From positions 1 through 64,000 of the forward strand of contig CAZXIJ010000020.1 in NCBI GenBank assembly GCA_964640725.1: DNA of 64,000 bases. Direction: 5' to 3'. Within the stretch, counting starts at the first letter, position 1. Every line of letters begins with the position of its first letter. Position numbers and translations under genes: made by a program. The notes under the pieces are model-generated. The model saw only the letters and a program-made list of their open reading frames with translations, made no database searches and was not told the DNA's origin. This document shows positions 15,868 through 25,231 of this stretch, in pieces. Origin of the DNA: CALHVX01 sp964640725. Its GTDB lineage: Bacteria > Pseudomonadota > Gammaproteobacteria > Pseudomonadales > Azotimanducaceae.

Positions 15868-17228
15868 GGCGCCGACCTGCGGGCGGCCAGCAAATCGCTG
15901 ACCAGCTGCCACTCGCCGGATTCCCAGTACCGCCCGCTGGCCCCCAGCCGCACGATGACCATGTTGGCCTCCGGCAGGATGTACAGGGCCTGGTTCTGCA
16001 GGCCGTGCCCGGCGAGCGTATCTGCCGGCGGCGGGGGGGCGCCGTGGGGCGCGTAGACATGCGGCGGGCGCTGCCCCATGAACCCGGCCTGGTAGCGTCG
16101 CTCACCGCTCTCCTTCGTTGGGGTGCTGACGTACGACACCCAGTCCGGTGCCAGCAGCTGCGTGCCCTGCCACTGGCCGTTGTTCAGATAGAGCTGCCCA
16201 AGCTTCGCCCAGTCCCGGGCTGACGCGACCATGAAGCTGGAACCGATAAAGGTGTCCGCCCCGTCCGGCTCGAGCACGGCGCTGTGCATGCCCAGGGTAT
16301 CGAACAGCTCGCGAATGAGCGCGTACATGGGAACGGCACCGCCGATGCGGTCCGTGAGGTAGCGCGCAGCCAGTACGGTGCTGCCACTGGTATAGGCGAA
16401 GGTAGAGCCCGGGGCATTGCGCAGACCGCGGCCGACGGCGTACGCCGCTGCATCGTGGGTCGTGAACAGCATGCGCGAGTTGGGATCGAGGCCGCTGCCG
16501 TTCTCCTCCAGATCGATGCCGCTGGTCATGCGTAGCAGCTGGTCCAGGGTGATGTCGGCCCGGTGATCCGGGTCCTGCCAGGCGGGAAACAGCGCGCGAT
16601 CAGTCACCTTGATCAAGCCGCGGTGGGCCATGATGCCGGCCAGGGTCGCGGTGGCGCTTTTGGCCATGGACCATCCTGGCAGCGGCGTGACCGGCGTGAC
16701 CCCCGGCGCGTAGCGCTCGGCAACCAGCGCACCGTCAAACAGCGCCGCCACCGCCAGGGTGTTGCGGCCTCGCGGGCCGGCAAAGGCTGCGTCCAGCGCC
16801 GCTTCAATGGCGTCGCCGTCAAAGTGCCGGCCGCGGACCGCCGCATCGATCGCTTCGCGCGGCCTGGGGCCAGCCAGGGTGACCGGCTGCAGCTCGCTGG
16901 GCGGCGCGCCGTCGTGGATCAGCGTGCAGCCCAGGCCGTCCCGATGCCGCGCCAGCGCGTGGGCGCCGCCGCCGGTGATGCGCACGCTGCGATCTTCTGC
17001 GACGACCCTGTGCTCGAAGATCCGCTCGACGGGCCCAAGCAATGTTTTGAAATACAGCTGCCGGGCGCGCTCCGGGGGCAATCGGGACTCGAACACGAGC
17101 GTGCACAGCTGCTTGGCCATCAGCCCGGCACCCACGGGTGCCGCCGTGCGCACGTACCAGATCCCGATGCCGCCGGCCAAAGGACCTGCCAGCAGCGCCG
17201 CGATCAGCAGTCCGCGCAGTACTCTCAT
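15864..17228 (-). CDS. beta-lactamase-fold serine hydrolase, membrane-anchored or exported
   Basis: A 454-residue protein with an N-terminal hydrophobic segment (residues 5-25) and a C-terminal beta-lactamase/penicillin-binding-like domain. The catalytic SxxK is in GWSMAKSATATLAG, the second motif is YTSGS, and HGLQNQALYI near the C-terminus takes the place of the KTG strand. The family includes esterases, D-aminopeptidases and 6-aminohexanoate-dimer hydrolases as well as class C beta-lactamases; resistance is not implied. The ATG overlaps the stop of the metallophosphoesterase gene by one base (TGATG). The substrate is unknown. Confidence 0.85.
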   Translation of the reverse strand: MRVLRGLLIAALLAGPLAGGIGIWYVRTAAPVGAGLMAKQLCTLVFESRLPPERARQLYFKTLLGPVERIFEHRVVAEDRSVRITGGGAHALARHRDGLGCTLIHDGAPPSELQPVTLAGPRPREAIDAAVRGRHFDGDAIEAALDAAFAGPRGRNTLAVAALFDGALVAERYAPGVTPVTPLPGWSMAKSATATLAGIMAHRGLIKVTDRALFPAWQDPDHRADITLDQLLRMTSGIDLEENGSGLDPNSRMLFTTHDAAAYAVGRGLRNAPGSTFAYTSGSTVLAARYLTDRIGGAVPMYALIRELFDTLGMHSAVLEPDGADTFIGSSFMVASARDWAKLGQLYLNNGQWQGTQLLAPDWVSYVSTPTKESGERRYQAGFMGQRPPHVYAPHGAPPPPADTLAGHGLQNQALYILPEANMVIVRLGASGRYWESGEWQLVSDLLAARRSAP

Positions 17229-17989
17229 CAGTTGGCGTACAGGGTCGTGGGCTGCCACTCGCCGTCGAAGTCGGCGGTGTTGGCAAAGACCCGGTGGTGC
17301 GGGTCCGGGCGCAGCCCGAGGGTTTTCACAGCCTCGACGTACTCGCCGCGAAACTCGTAGCCGGTCGCGCTGGCGTTGTCGAAATCGACGATCGCGAAGC
17401 CCGGACGATGCCGCGGCTTGAGGGTGCCCGCGTTCAGCAGCACCAGGTTCTCGAAGTGCACCAGGGTCCGGAAGTGCATGTGGCCGTTGAGCAGCACCGA
17501 CAGCTCGCCGGTGTCGATCAGTGCATCCAGCTCCTTGCTGCGCTCCGGCGGCATGCGGCTGTTGCCTGGCCAGATCTTGGCCATATCGCGTTCCCCAACA
17601 CCGTGGCACAGCATGCCCCGCCCGAGCGGCGTATCGAAGTGCACGGTCGTGGGCAGCGCGTTCAGGAATGCCAGGGTCGCGGCGGCGGTGTTGTCCCGCA
17701 GGTGCGCCTCGGCAATGTGTCGAGACTTGTCGGTCAGCAGCCAGCGGTCGTGATTGCCGCGCACCGTGTGCACGCCGTGCTCGGCCAGCAACGCGCAGCA
17801 GGCGTCGATATCGCCGGCGCCGTCGGCGATGTCCCCGGTGCAGAGGATCGCGTCCAGCGGCTCCGGCTGGCTGGCGTAGAAGGACAGGACTGCCTCCAGC
17901 CGCTCGTGTTCGGCGTGCACATCGCCGATCAGCCCGATGCGCGCAACGGTGCCGATGTGGGGTGTTTCTGTTGCCTGTGTGAACGTCAT
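17228..17989 (-). CDS. calcineurin-like metallophosphoesterase
   Basis: A 253-residue dinuclear metal phosphoesterase of the YfcE/MJ0936-like group. The five motifs are in order: GDVHAEHERL, CTGDIADG, RGNHDRW, LCHGVGERD and LLNGHMHFRT. The family cleaves phosphomonoester or diester bonds; the substrate cannot be told. It is the first gene of the leftward operon with the serine hydrolase and arfB, and is divergent from the SIMPL protein gene across 75 bp. Confidence 0.9.
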   Translation of the reverse strand: MTFTQATETPHIGTVARIGLIGDVHAEHERLEAVLSFYASQPEPLDAILCTGDIADGAGDIDACCALLAEHGVHTVRGNHDRWLLTDKSRHIAEAHLRDNTAAATLAFLNALPTTVHFDTPLGRGMLCHGVGERDMAKIWPGNSRMPPERSKELDALIDTGELSVLLNGHMHFRTLVHFENLVLLNAGTLKPRHRPGFAIVDFDNASATGYEFRGEYVEAVKTLGLRPDPHHRVFANTADFDGEWQPTTLYAN

Positions 17990-18064
17990 GGCGAAAGCCT
18001 ACCGATAATTTCCGCGTTATGCTGGGGGATCACATGCCCGGCCGGGGCCGGGCGAGGAGAGCCA

Positions 18065-18781
18065 ATGTTTGATGCCGCAACCGCAACGGCGGTGCAGATC
18101 CTGCGTTCTGTGCTGCTCGCTGCCACGCTCTGGGGAGTTGCCATGGAAAGCTACAGCGATGAAAACCTGGGTATTCACGTCACTGGCCAGGGTGAAGTGC
18201 TGGCTGAGCCTGACATGCTGCGCGTGAACCTGCAGGTGAACCGGCAGGGCCGCGACGCTCGGGCCCTGAAGAAAGAAATGGATGCGATTACCGCCCGGGT
18301 GCTGAAGCTCACGGACCGGCTCAAGATCGAGCGTCGGGACGTGACGGCCGCCATGGTCAATATCCAGCCCAACTACCGCTACGAGAACAATCGCCAGACC
18401 ATGGATGGGGTCACGGCCAGCCGCGGCATCCAGATCGTATTGCGGGACCTGGACGCGGTCGGGGAACTCATGGACGAGGCCCTTGGTCTGGGCGTGAACA
18501 GCATTGGCGGAGTGCAGCTTGACGTTGCCAATCGGGTCGAGCTGGAGCAGCAAGCCCTGACCTTCGCGATTGACGACGCGAAAGCCGAGGCGGCCCGCAT
18601 TGCGCAGGAGTTCGGGGTTCGCGTCGCTGGCGTACTGAACGTGCACGTGGGGCGCCACGCGGTGCAGCCGCAGATGGCGCGCACCCTGCGCATGGAGTCC
18701 GATGCCGGCGAGAGCTTTAGCCCGGGACAGATCGTCATTCGCCGGGACGTGCAGGCAACCTTCGGCATCGGCGGCGAGTAG
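18065..18781 (+). CDS. SIMPL domain (DUF541) protein
   Basis: A 238-residue protein with an N-terminal hydrophobic segment and a SIMPL/DUF541 domain: IHVTGQGEVLAEPDMLRVNLQV, NIQPNYRYE, GVTASRGIQIVLRDLD and the helix ALTFAIDDAKAEAARIAQEFG. Members such as YggE are periplasmic and linked to oxidative or envelope stress. The ATG at 18065 has GAGGAG 5 bp upstream. It is convergent with alaS, 11 bp apart. The molecular function is not established. Confidence 0.88.
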   Translation: MFDAATATAVQILRSVLLAATLWGVAMESYSDENLGIHVTGQGEVLAEPDMLRVNLQVNRQGRDARALKKEMDAITARVLKLTDRLKIERRDVTAAMVNIQPNYRYENNRQTMDGVTASRGIQIVLRDLDAVGELMDEALGLGVNSIGGVQLDVANRVELEQQALTFAIDDAKAEAARIAQEFGVRVAGVLNVHVGRHAVQPQMARTLRMESDAGESFSPGQIVIRRDVQATFGIGGE

Positions 18782-18792
18782 ACGCCCGCTCG

Positions 18793-21701
18793 CTAGCTGC
18801 CGATGGCCTGGCGCACGTTGGCCAGGGCCTGGTCCTTCAGCGCGGCGTCTGCCAGCGGCCCCTTGGTGGCCCCCTGAGCCAGGGTCGGCGAGCCGCCGCC
18901 GCCGCCGCCGCCCAGCGCATCGACGGCGGCGGTCAGCAGGGTTTTTGCCGGCAGCGCGCTGCTGAGCGCCTTGCCGACGCCGACCACCACGCCGGCGTTC
19001 TTGTCGGTCTCCGAAATCAGGCAGATGACGTCGGCGCGGTTGTCATCCAGCATCTTGCGAACCAGATCCTTGAGCTCCCGCCCCCCAAGGCCCGCGACCG
19101 CAGCGCCGAGGAAGCGCTGCGCGCCGATCTGTTCCGGGTCCTGTTGCCCCAGCTGGCCCAGGGCATCGCCCTCTTTCAGAGTTTTGATCTCGCCGAGCAG
19201 ACGTTTGCGCTCAGAAACAAGTTTCTCGACGTCGTCCAGCAGCCGATCACGGCTGCTGCGCGCGGTTTCGCTCAGCTGCGTTAGCAGCTGTTCCTGCTCG
19301 CGCACGACCTGTAGCGCGCCCTCGTTGGTCACCGCTTCGATGCGGCGCACGCCGGCACCGACACTTGCCTCGCTCAGAATTTTGAACAGCCCGATGTCGC
19401 CCATGCGTGCGACGTGGGTGCCGCCGCAGAGCTCGACGGAAAACGGCGCCTGCCGCACGCTGTCTTTGAGTTCGCCCGCGAACTCCTCGTGCGGCGCCTG
19501 CCGCACGCCGTCTTTGAGTTCGCCCGCGAACTCCTCGTGCGGCGCCNNNNNNNNNNNNNNNNNNNNNNNNNNNNNNNNNNNNNNNNNNNNNNNNNNNNNN
19601 NNNNNNNNNNNNNNNNNNNNNNNNNNNNNNNNNNNNNNNNNNNNNNCGGCGCCTGCCGCACGCCGTCTTTGAGTTCGCCCGCGAACTCCTCGTGCGGCGC
19701 CTGCCGCACGCCCCCCATCGACAGCACCCGCACCTGCTCGTCGTATTTCTCGCCAAACATGGCCTGGGCACCCGACGCCAGCGCGTCGTCCAGGGCCATG
19801 AGCTGCGTTTGCGTTTCGCCGTTGCCCAGCACCTGGGCATTGACCATGGCTTCGATCCGGTCGAGTTCGTCCCGGGTCACCGGGTTGCCGTGCGCGAAGT
19901 CAAAGCGCAGCCGGTCCGGGCCCACGTAGGAGCCTTTCTGCACGACGTGCGGTCCGAGCACTTCCCGCAAGGCCGCGTTGAGCAAGTGGGTGCCGCTGTG
20001 GTTTGCGGCGGCCAGACGCCGGGCAGAATCGTCGACAGTCTGGCTGAGTGAGTCCCCGACTTTGATCTGCCCTTCGCGCAGCTTGCCGATGTGCGCGTGC
20101 AGGTCGGCGACGGGCTTTTGCGTGTCGCTCACCGCAAAGTGCACGGCGGCGCCGCTCAGGGTGCCCGTGTCCCCGACCTGGCCACCGGACTCTCCGTAAA
20201 AGGGGGTCTGGTCGAAGACAATGGCGCCCTCCGTGCCGGCTTCCAGCACATCGACAGACTGGCCGTCTACGACCATCGCCGTGACCGTGCCCGTGCCGGC
20301 AAGACTGTCGTAGCCCGTGAACCGGGTGGGCGCAACGGCTTCGGCGACCGCCTTCCAGACCGGGTCTCCTTTGACGTCGCCGGACCCGCTCCAGGCCTTG
20401 CGGGCGCGGGCGCGCTGCTCGGCCATCTGCGTGTTGAAGCCATCTTCGTCCACGGTCAGGTCATGCGCGCGCAGCACATCTTCGGTCAGGTCCAGGGGAA
20501 AGCCGTAGGTGTCGTACAGCTTAAAGGCCACATCGCCGGCAAAGACGCCGCCCCGAGGGGTCTGCGCGACCTCCTTCTCCAGGATCTTCATGCCGCGATC
20601 GAGGGTCGCCCGAAACTGTTCTTCCTCGGCGGCGAAGGCGTGCTCGATGCGTGCCTGCTCGCTGCGCAGTTCCTGGTAGTGCTCGCCCATGACCTCGACC
20701 AGGGGCGCGACCATCTTCGCGAACTGGGGCTCCGTCGCGCCGAGCAGGTGCAGATGCCGCAGGGCCCGACGCATGATCCGGCGCAGCACGTAGCCGCGGC
20801 CTTCATTGCTGGGCAGCACGCCTTCGGCGACCAGGAAGGCGCAGGTGCGCGTGTGGTCCGCAATGACCCGGTGGCTGGCCATGTGCGCCGGGTCGGTATT
20901 GCCGGTCAGCTGCTCGCTGGCGGTCACCAGGTGTCGGAACAGGTCCGTATCGTAGTTGGCGGTCACGCCCTGTACTGCGGCAGCAAGCCGCTCCAGCCCC
21001 GAGCCGGTGTCGATGCAGGGTTTCGGCAGCGGCTTCAGCTCGCCGTCGGCCTGCTTGTCGAACTGCATGAAGACCAGGTTCCAGATCTCGACAAAGCGGT
21101 CGCCGTCCTCGTCGGGCGATCCCGGCGGCCCGCCCTCGATCTGCTCGCCGTGATCGAAAAAGATCTCCGAGCAGGGCCCGCAGGGACCCGTGTCGCCCAT
21201 GCTCCAGAAGTTATCGTCGGTGGCGATGCGGATGATGCGGTCATCGTCCAACCCTGCAATATCGCGCCACAGCTGCGCGGCCTCGTCGTCCTCGTGGAAC
21301 ACGGTGACCAGCAGCTGGCTGGCCGGCAGGCCCAGCCGCTCGGTCAGGAAGCGCCAGGCGAACTCGATGGCGCCGCGCTTGAAGTACTCGCCGAAGGAGA
21401 AGTTGCCGAGCATCTCGAAAAAGGTGTGGTGCCGGGCCGTGTAGCCGACGTTGTCCAGGTCGTTGTGCTTGCCACCGGCTCGCACGCACTTCTGGGACGA
21501 GGTCAGCCGGGCCTGGGGCGGCGTTCGGCTTCCCGCGAAGTAGTCCTTCAGCGGCGCCATGCCGGCGTTGATGAACAGCAGCGTCGGGTCATCTTTGGGC
21601 GTGATCGGGCTGGACGGCACGACCAGATGCTCGTTCTCGGCAAAGAAGTCGAGAAAGGCTTTGCGCACTTCGTGAACGGTATGGGGTTTGGTGTTGGCCA
21701 T
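18793..21701 (-). CDS. alaS: alanine-tRNA ligase, interrupted by a scaffold gap in an internal repeat
   Basis: Charges tRNA-Ala with alanine in the cytoplasm. The catalytic domain is complete (LFINAGMAPLKDYF, GGKHNDLDNVGYTARHHTFF), the editing site HSGTH is present, and the zinc motif is ELCGGTHVARMGDIG. The C-terminal DHH-like domain ends near residue 930, with a seven-glycine run in the linker. Between VLSMG and FSVELCGGTH, where family members I know have only a residue or so, there is a repeat of the 16-mer PHEEFAGELKDGVRQA. A 100-N gap lies in it. The two halves are out of frame across 100 N, but a gap of 41 plus any multiple of 48 bp restores the frame, so I regard the gene as intact. 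It lies 48 bp downstream of the binding-protein gene. Confidence 0.92.
19444..19712 (-). repeat. 48-bp minisatellite inside alaS, spanning the assembly gap
   Basis: Full 48-bp units lie at 19451-19498, 19499-19546 and 19654-19701, with partial units at 19444-19450, 19647-19653 and 19702-19712. They differ by about one base (T or C at 19461). Each unit encodes PHEEFAGELKDGVRQA, with one Gly replaced by Ser in the last copy. Unit junctions contain GTGCGGCGCCTGCCGCAC, a 7-bp inverted repeat around GCCT. At least three copies are visible and the total is unknown because the gap falls inside. Such an array explains why the assembly broke. Confidence 0.9.
19547..19646. other. 100-N scaffold gap of unknown true length
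   Basis: Exactly 100 N, a conventional placeholder. Both edges are repeat sequence. Because the left edge ends at a unit boundary and the right edge starts with the last 7 bases of a unit, the true missing length should be 41 plus a multiple of 48 bp, or the edges may overlap by 7 bp. Confidence 0.97.
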
Positions 21702-21749
21702 GGGGACGACCCGCGCGGGGTGAATGCAATGGGCCGGCGATTATAGGCG

Positions 21750-22967
21750 CTAATCCCCGGCAAAACCCTTGAATGGCAGTGCCAGTTCCCAGCGTGCCAG
21801 CTGCGGTGGCCAGACCAGGCTGATGTGCCCATCCTGCCACTGCACCACGTAGGTGTCCTTGGCAATTTGCCGGCCCGAGCTGTCGACGCGGTAGTGGCCG
21901 AGGATGGACCGGAATTTCATTTGCGCGAGCTGGCTGCGGATCGCGCTCGCATCGGCACTGCCGGCGAGGCGAACGGCAGAATCCAGCACCTGGAGCGCTG
22001 CGTAGCCGCCGGCGGCGTCGTAGCTGGGGTAGATCCGGTGCTGTTCCCGGTAGCGGAAGCCGAAGTCAAAGGCACCGGGAAATCGCACGCTGCGCATCCA
22101 CTGGGCGGTGGACAGCACGCCGGTCACGTTGCGCTGGCCCAGGGCCTGCCCGTAGTCCCGCAGCGCCGGGCCGCCGCTGAATATCAGCATGCTCGGTGCC
22201 AGGCCGACGCGCCTGGCGGCAGCGGACAGCTGCACGGCATCTTCAAGGTAGGACCCCACCAGCACCACGTCCGGGCGCGATGCGAGCAACTGCCGGGCGA
22301 CCGCGTCGTAGTCGCCGTTCTCCTGGTAGACGATGGGGGGCAGCGCAGTCAGCCCCAGCCGCTCGGCCTCTCTTTTAGCGCCGAGCGCGACCGCGGCCGG
22401 AAAGCGCGCGTCCAGATGGGCAATGCCAACGCGCCGGTAGCCGCTCTGCTGGGCGATGGCCAGGGCCGGTACCATGTTCTGGTCTGCCGGCGTGTACAGG
22501 CCAAAAATCCTCGGTTCGCCGCCCTGCCAGATTTGCGGGTCTGAGGCGACCGAGACCATGGCGTAGTCCTCGCCGGCGAGCGCTTCCTGCACCGCCAGGG
22601 TCAGGTCGGACGAGTACGGGCTCACAAACAGCGAGACGCCCTCCGCCAGCATGCGCCGGTATGCAGCTGCGGCGGCCTCCGGGCTGGAGGCATCGTCGGC
22701 GACGACCAGTTTGATCGGCCGGTTCAGCAGCCCGCCGCGCTCCCTCAGGTCGGCCAGCCACAGATCCATGCCGCGATGCATGAGCCGGGAGGCATCACTT
22801 TGCCGGCCAGATTCCGAGCGCGTGGCCCCGATCAGTATCGGCGCAGGCGCGCTGCTCGCGGCCCCGGTCTGCCCGGTGGCCAGCAACGGTTGCGCGAGAC
22901 CCAGGATCAGCGTTGCTGCCAGCGTCAGGCACCGCAGCCGGCGGTGCGGCCATGATTGTGGGCTCAC
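21750..22967 (-). CDS. ABC transporter substrate-binding protein, Leu/Ile/Val-binding (PBP type I) family
   Basis: A 405-residue periplasmic protein with a signal peptide (residues about 10-35). The mature part has the type I periplasmic-binding fold: LMHRGMDLWLADLRERGG, IKLVVADDASSPEAAAAAYRRML, VSPYSSDLTLAVQEAL and RVGIAHLDARFPAAVALG. The family binds branched-chain amino acids, amides or related ligands, but no permease or ATPase genes lie nearby, so it may act as a sensor or work with distant components. The GTG start overlaps the mlaA stop by 4 bp. Ligand unknown. Confidence 0.82.
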   Translation of the reverse strand: MSPQSWPHRRLRCLTLAATLILGLAQPLLATGQTGAASSAPAPILIGATRSESGRQSDASRLMHRGMDLWLADLRERGGLLNRPIKLVVADDASSPEAAAAAYRRMLAEGVSLFVSPYSSDLTLAVQEALAGEDYAMVSVASDPQIWQGGEPRIFGLYTPADQNMVPALAIAQQSGYRRVGIAHLDARFPAAVALGAKREAERLGLTALPPIVYQENGDYDAVARQLLASRPDVVLVGSYLEDAVQLSAAARRVGLAPSMLIFSGGPALRDYGQALGQRNVTGVLSTAQWMRSVRFPGAFDFGFRYREQHRIYPSYDAAGGYAALQVLDSAVRLAGSADASAIRSQLAQMKFRSILGHYRVDSSGRQIAKDTYVVQWQDGHISLVWPPQLARWELALPFKGFAGD

Positions 22968-23758
22968 TTCTCGATCTCCAGCTCGCGCAGGGTGGTGAAG
23001 AGCTTGCGGACCAGGCCGTACTCAAACGGCGAGCCGGTCTCGAAGTACTGGAACGCTGTGGTGTGTCGGGTATCGATCACCAGCAGCGGGTAGTACAGGA
23101 TGCCGCGCTCGCCGTTCTGGTTCAGCCCCAGCGGGTCGACAGCTGCGAGCATGCCGGCATCGATGGCGCGGCCCAGGCCGTCGCGCAGCGACGACGGACC
23201 AAACAGCGGCAGCACCAGGTAGGGCCCGCTGCCGACGCCGTAGCGGCCCAGCGTTTGCCCGAAGTCCTCTTCGTAGCGGGGCAGGCCAAAGCGGCTCGCC
23301 ACGTCGAACAGGCCGCCCAGGCCCAGCACCGTGTTGCTCAGCAGCCGCAGCGCCATTTGCCCGGTGCGGCGAGGCCGTCCCTGCAGGCCCAGGTTGATGG
23401 TCGAGCGAACGTCGTCCAGGTTGTCGAAGAAATTGGTGACGCCCTGGCGCGCGAAGGCCGGCGTCGCCCGGCGGTAGCTGCGGACCAGGGGCATCAGGAA
23501 CACGTCGTCCATCGCCGCGTTAAAGCGGTACAGCACCCGGTTGACGCCGTTCCACGGGTCATTCACCACAAAGGGCGCCTGAATGTCGTCGGGCACGACC
23601 CGGGCGGCGGTGAAGACCGGTTCCCGCGCGGTCCGGCTGGCGTTGCCGGGAACTGCGGCCGGGCCGGTCGCGGGCCCCTCTATCGCCGTGGACGTGCAGC
23701 CGCCCAGCAGCGCCAGCATCAACGGAGCGATGACGATGCGCCAACGGCAGGACGTCAT
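22964..23758 (-). CDS. mlaA: MlaA/VacJ outer-membrane lipoprotein
   Basis: A 264-residue lipoprotein (lipobox LLGGC near residue 21) of the MlaA family, which sits in the outer membrane with porins and removes phospholipid from the outer leaflet for return by the Mla pathway. Characteristic stretches are VNDPWNGVNRVLYRFNAAMD, GVTNFFDNLDDVRSTINLGLQG, DFGQTLGRYGVGSGPYLVLP and LFGPSSLRDGLG. Its ATG overlaps the stop of the upstream alpha/beta hydrolase by 4 bp and its stop overlaps the binding-protein start by 4 bp. No mlaBCDEF genes are in the window. Confidence 0.93.
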   Translation of the reverse strand: MTSCRWRIVIAPLMLALLGGCTSTAIEGPATGPAAVPGNASRTAREPVFTAARVVPDDIQAPFVVNDPWNGVNRVLYRFNAAMDDVFLMPLVRSYRRATPAFARQGVTNFFDNLDDVRSTINLGLQGRPRRTGQMALRLLSNTVLGLGGLFDVASRFGLPRYEEDFGQTLGRYGVGSGPYLVLPLFGPSSLRDGLGRAIDAGMLAAVDPLGLNQNGERGILYYPLLVIDTRHTTAFQYFETGSPFEYGLVRKLFTTLRELEIEK

Positions 23759-25119
23759 GGGCGGGCCCCCGCGTTGGTCCGAGCGTCGCTCGCGAGGACG
23801 TCCACGATATGGCCCATGGTTTCTCGCTGGGTGATGTTCCCCAGGTGGCCGCCGCGCGGGTAGATGCGGGCCCGGGACCCGAAGGTGCGCTCGAAGAACG
23901 TGATTTCCTGGCCGCTCAGAATGATGTCGTCGGCGTTGTGGACGGCGTGGAAGCGGGGCTTCGCCAGCAGGCCCCGGATCGCGCGCAGGCTTTGCGCTTC
24001 GGCAAATTCGGCCCGGGTCTGGCCCGGGTAGCGGTGTTCGTAGTACGGCCAGAAGAACTCGTGGAAGTAGTCCGTCAGCCCCACCCGCAGGGCCACCTGC
24101 AGGTAGGGGTCAAGGTCGGCGTTCGAGGGCAGCTGCTGGGCGGACGGCTTGATGAAGCCGAAGTCAGTCATGACATCAGCGGTGAAGATCATATTCATTG
24201 CCGCCAGCCGGAACGCTGCGCCGATGACCGCAGCCAGCTCGCTGCGCGTGGGGGGCTGGTCCTTAAACGCCGCAAAGACCAGTTCCTGGCTGAATTCGAC
24301 GTTGGTGTTGCGGGTATAGATGCCGCCGATCCGCTCGACGATGCCGTTGAAGTAGCGGTCAAAGTTGTCGACGCCGCCGGGCACGCTGTCGAGCATGCGG
24401 TCCAGCTTCGAGATCGAGCTGTACAGCGACACCGGAGAGTTGATCAGCAGCACTCGCCGGAAGTTGAACAGCGGGTTGGCATCGTCGTGCCGGGTCACGA
24501 ACGCGGCATGCATGGCGCCCAGGCTGTAGCCGGCAAGGTAGAACCCCTGCACGGACAGCTTCGCCTGATGCTGCGCCCAGATGCGGGCCATGACCTTATG
24601 CAGGTCGGCGGCGTCGATGGCCATATTGCCAGGCACGGCGGTGCTCGACGCCGAGATGATGAACTTGGGATGCGTCGGCGAGCTGATGCCGACCACGTGA
24701 AAGCCGGCACTGTAATAGCCCCGGAGCAGGGCGCTGTTGGTGGCGCTGTTGTGGTAGCTGCCGGTGCCCGCGATGACGAAGACCAGCGGTGCCGGCCCCT
24801 TTTGCCAGGCCGTGGAGTACTCGATCTTGCGCCCGTAGCTGAGCACCTCCGGAATGTGTCGGGCGCTGTCTTTCGGCAGAGCCCGGTTGCGCAGCCGAAC
24901 CTTGGGCAGATCGGCGGCGACCGGTTCCGGCGTGCCCGCCACGGTTGCGAGGAACGGGTCCGCGAAGGGGTACTCGTAGCTGTGCCCGGCAGCGGGCAGG
25001 GCCGCCAACAGGACAAAACACGTGAGCGCCGCCAACCGGGCCGCCGGTGAGCGTCCCGGGGCCCGGCCCGGAGCAGCGACGTGTCCACAATATTGCGCGA
25101 ATCGCGGGGGCATATTCAT
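23755..25119 (-). CDS. exported alpha/beta hydrolase
   Basis: A 454-residue protein with a signal sequence near the N-terminus (AALTCFVLLAALPAAGHSYE). A hydrolase core follows: PLVFVIAGTGSYHNSATN, the nucleophile elbow GYSLGAMHAAF, an Asp in VHNADDIIL and a His in PRGGHLGNIT, which together give a plausible Ser-Asp-His triad. It is the first gene of the overlapping series hydrolase, mlaA, binding protein, which suggests an envelope-lipid related role such as a phospholipase or lysophospholipase; that is inference. ATG 25119 is preferred over an upstream in-frame start because it is closer to the signal peptide. Confidence 0.78.
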   Translation of the reverse strand: MNMPPRFAQYCGHVAAPGRAPGRSPAARLAALTCFVLLAALPAAGHSYEYPFADPFLATVAGTPEPVAADLPKVRLRNRALPKDSARHIPEVLSYGRKIEYSTAWQKGPAPLVFVIAGTGSYHNSATNSALLRGYYSAGFHVVGISSPTHPKFIISASSTAVPGNMAIDAADLHKVMARIWAQHQAKLSVQGFYLAGYSLGAMHAAFVTRHDDANPLFNFRRVLLINSPVSLYSSISKLDRMLDSVPGGVDNFDRYFNGIVERIGGIYTRNTNVEFSQELVFAAFKDQPPTRSELAAVIGAAFRLAAMNMIFTADVMTDFGFIKPSAQQLPSNADLDPYLQVALRVGLTDYFHEFFWPYYEHRYPGQTRAEFAEAQSLRAIRGLLAKPRFHAVHNADDIILSGQEITFFERTFGSRARIYPRGGHLGNITQRETMGHIVDVLASDARTNAGARP

Positions 25120-25231
25120 GGCGCGCAGTGTACTTGGTTGCCGCGCGGCCGACACGGGCCGCGGTTTGCTTTCGGTCGCTCCGGCGAATGCCTATCATGG
25201 TCCGTCCGTTCAAGCTCGCCGGAGACATCCC

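Noticed and set aside
15864..17228. An antibiotic-resistance beta-lactamase
   Set aside because: The fold is shared with many esterases and amidases; the third motif is atypical (HGLQNQ) and the context is housekeeping.
19374..19546. A genuine frameshift or split of alaS
   Set aside because: The frame difference is fully explained by a placeholder gap of 100 bases within a repeat of 48.
19444..19712. The tandem units in alaS as a CRISPR array
   Set aside because: The units are contiguous with no unique spacers, lie inside a coding frame, and no cas genes are nearby.
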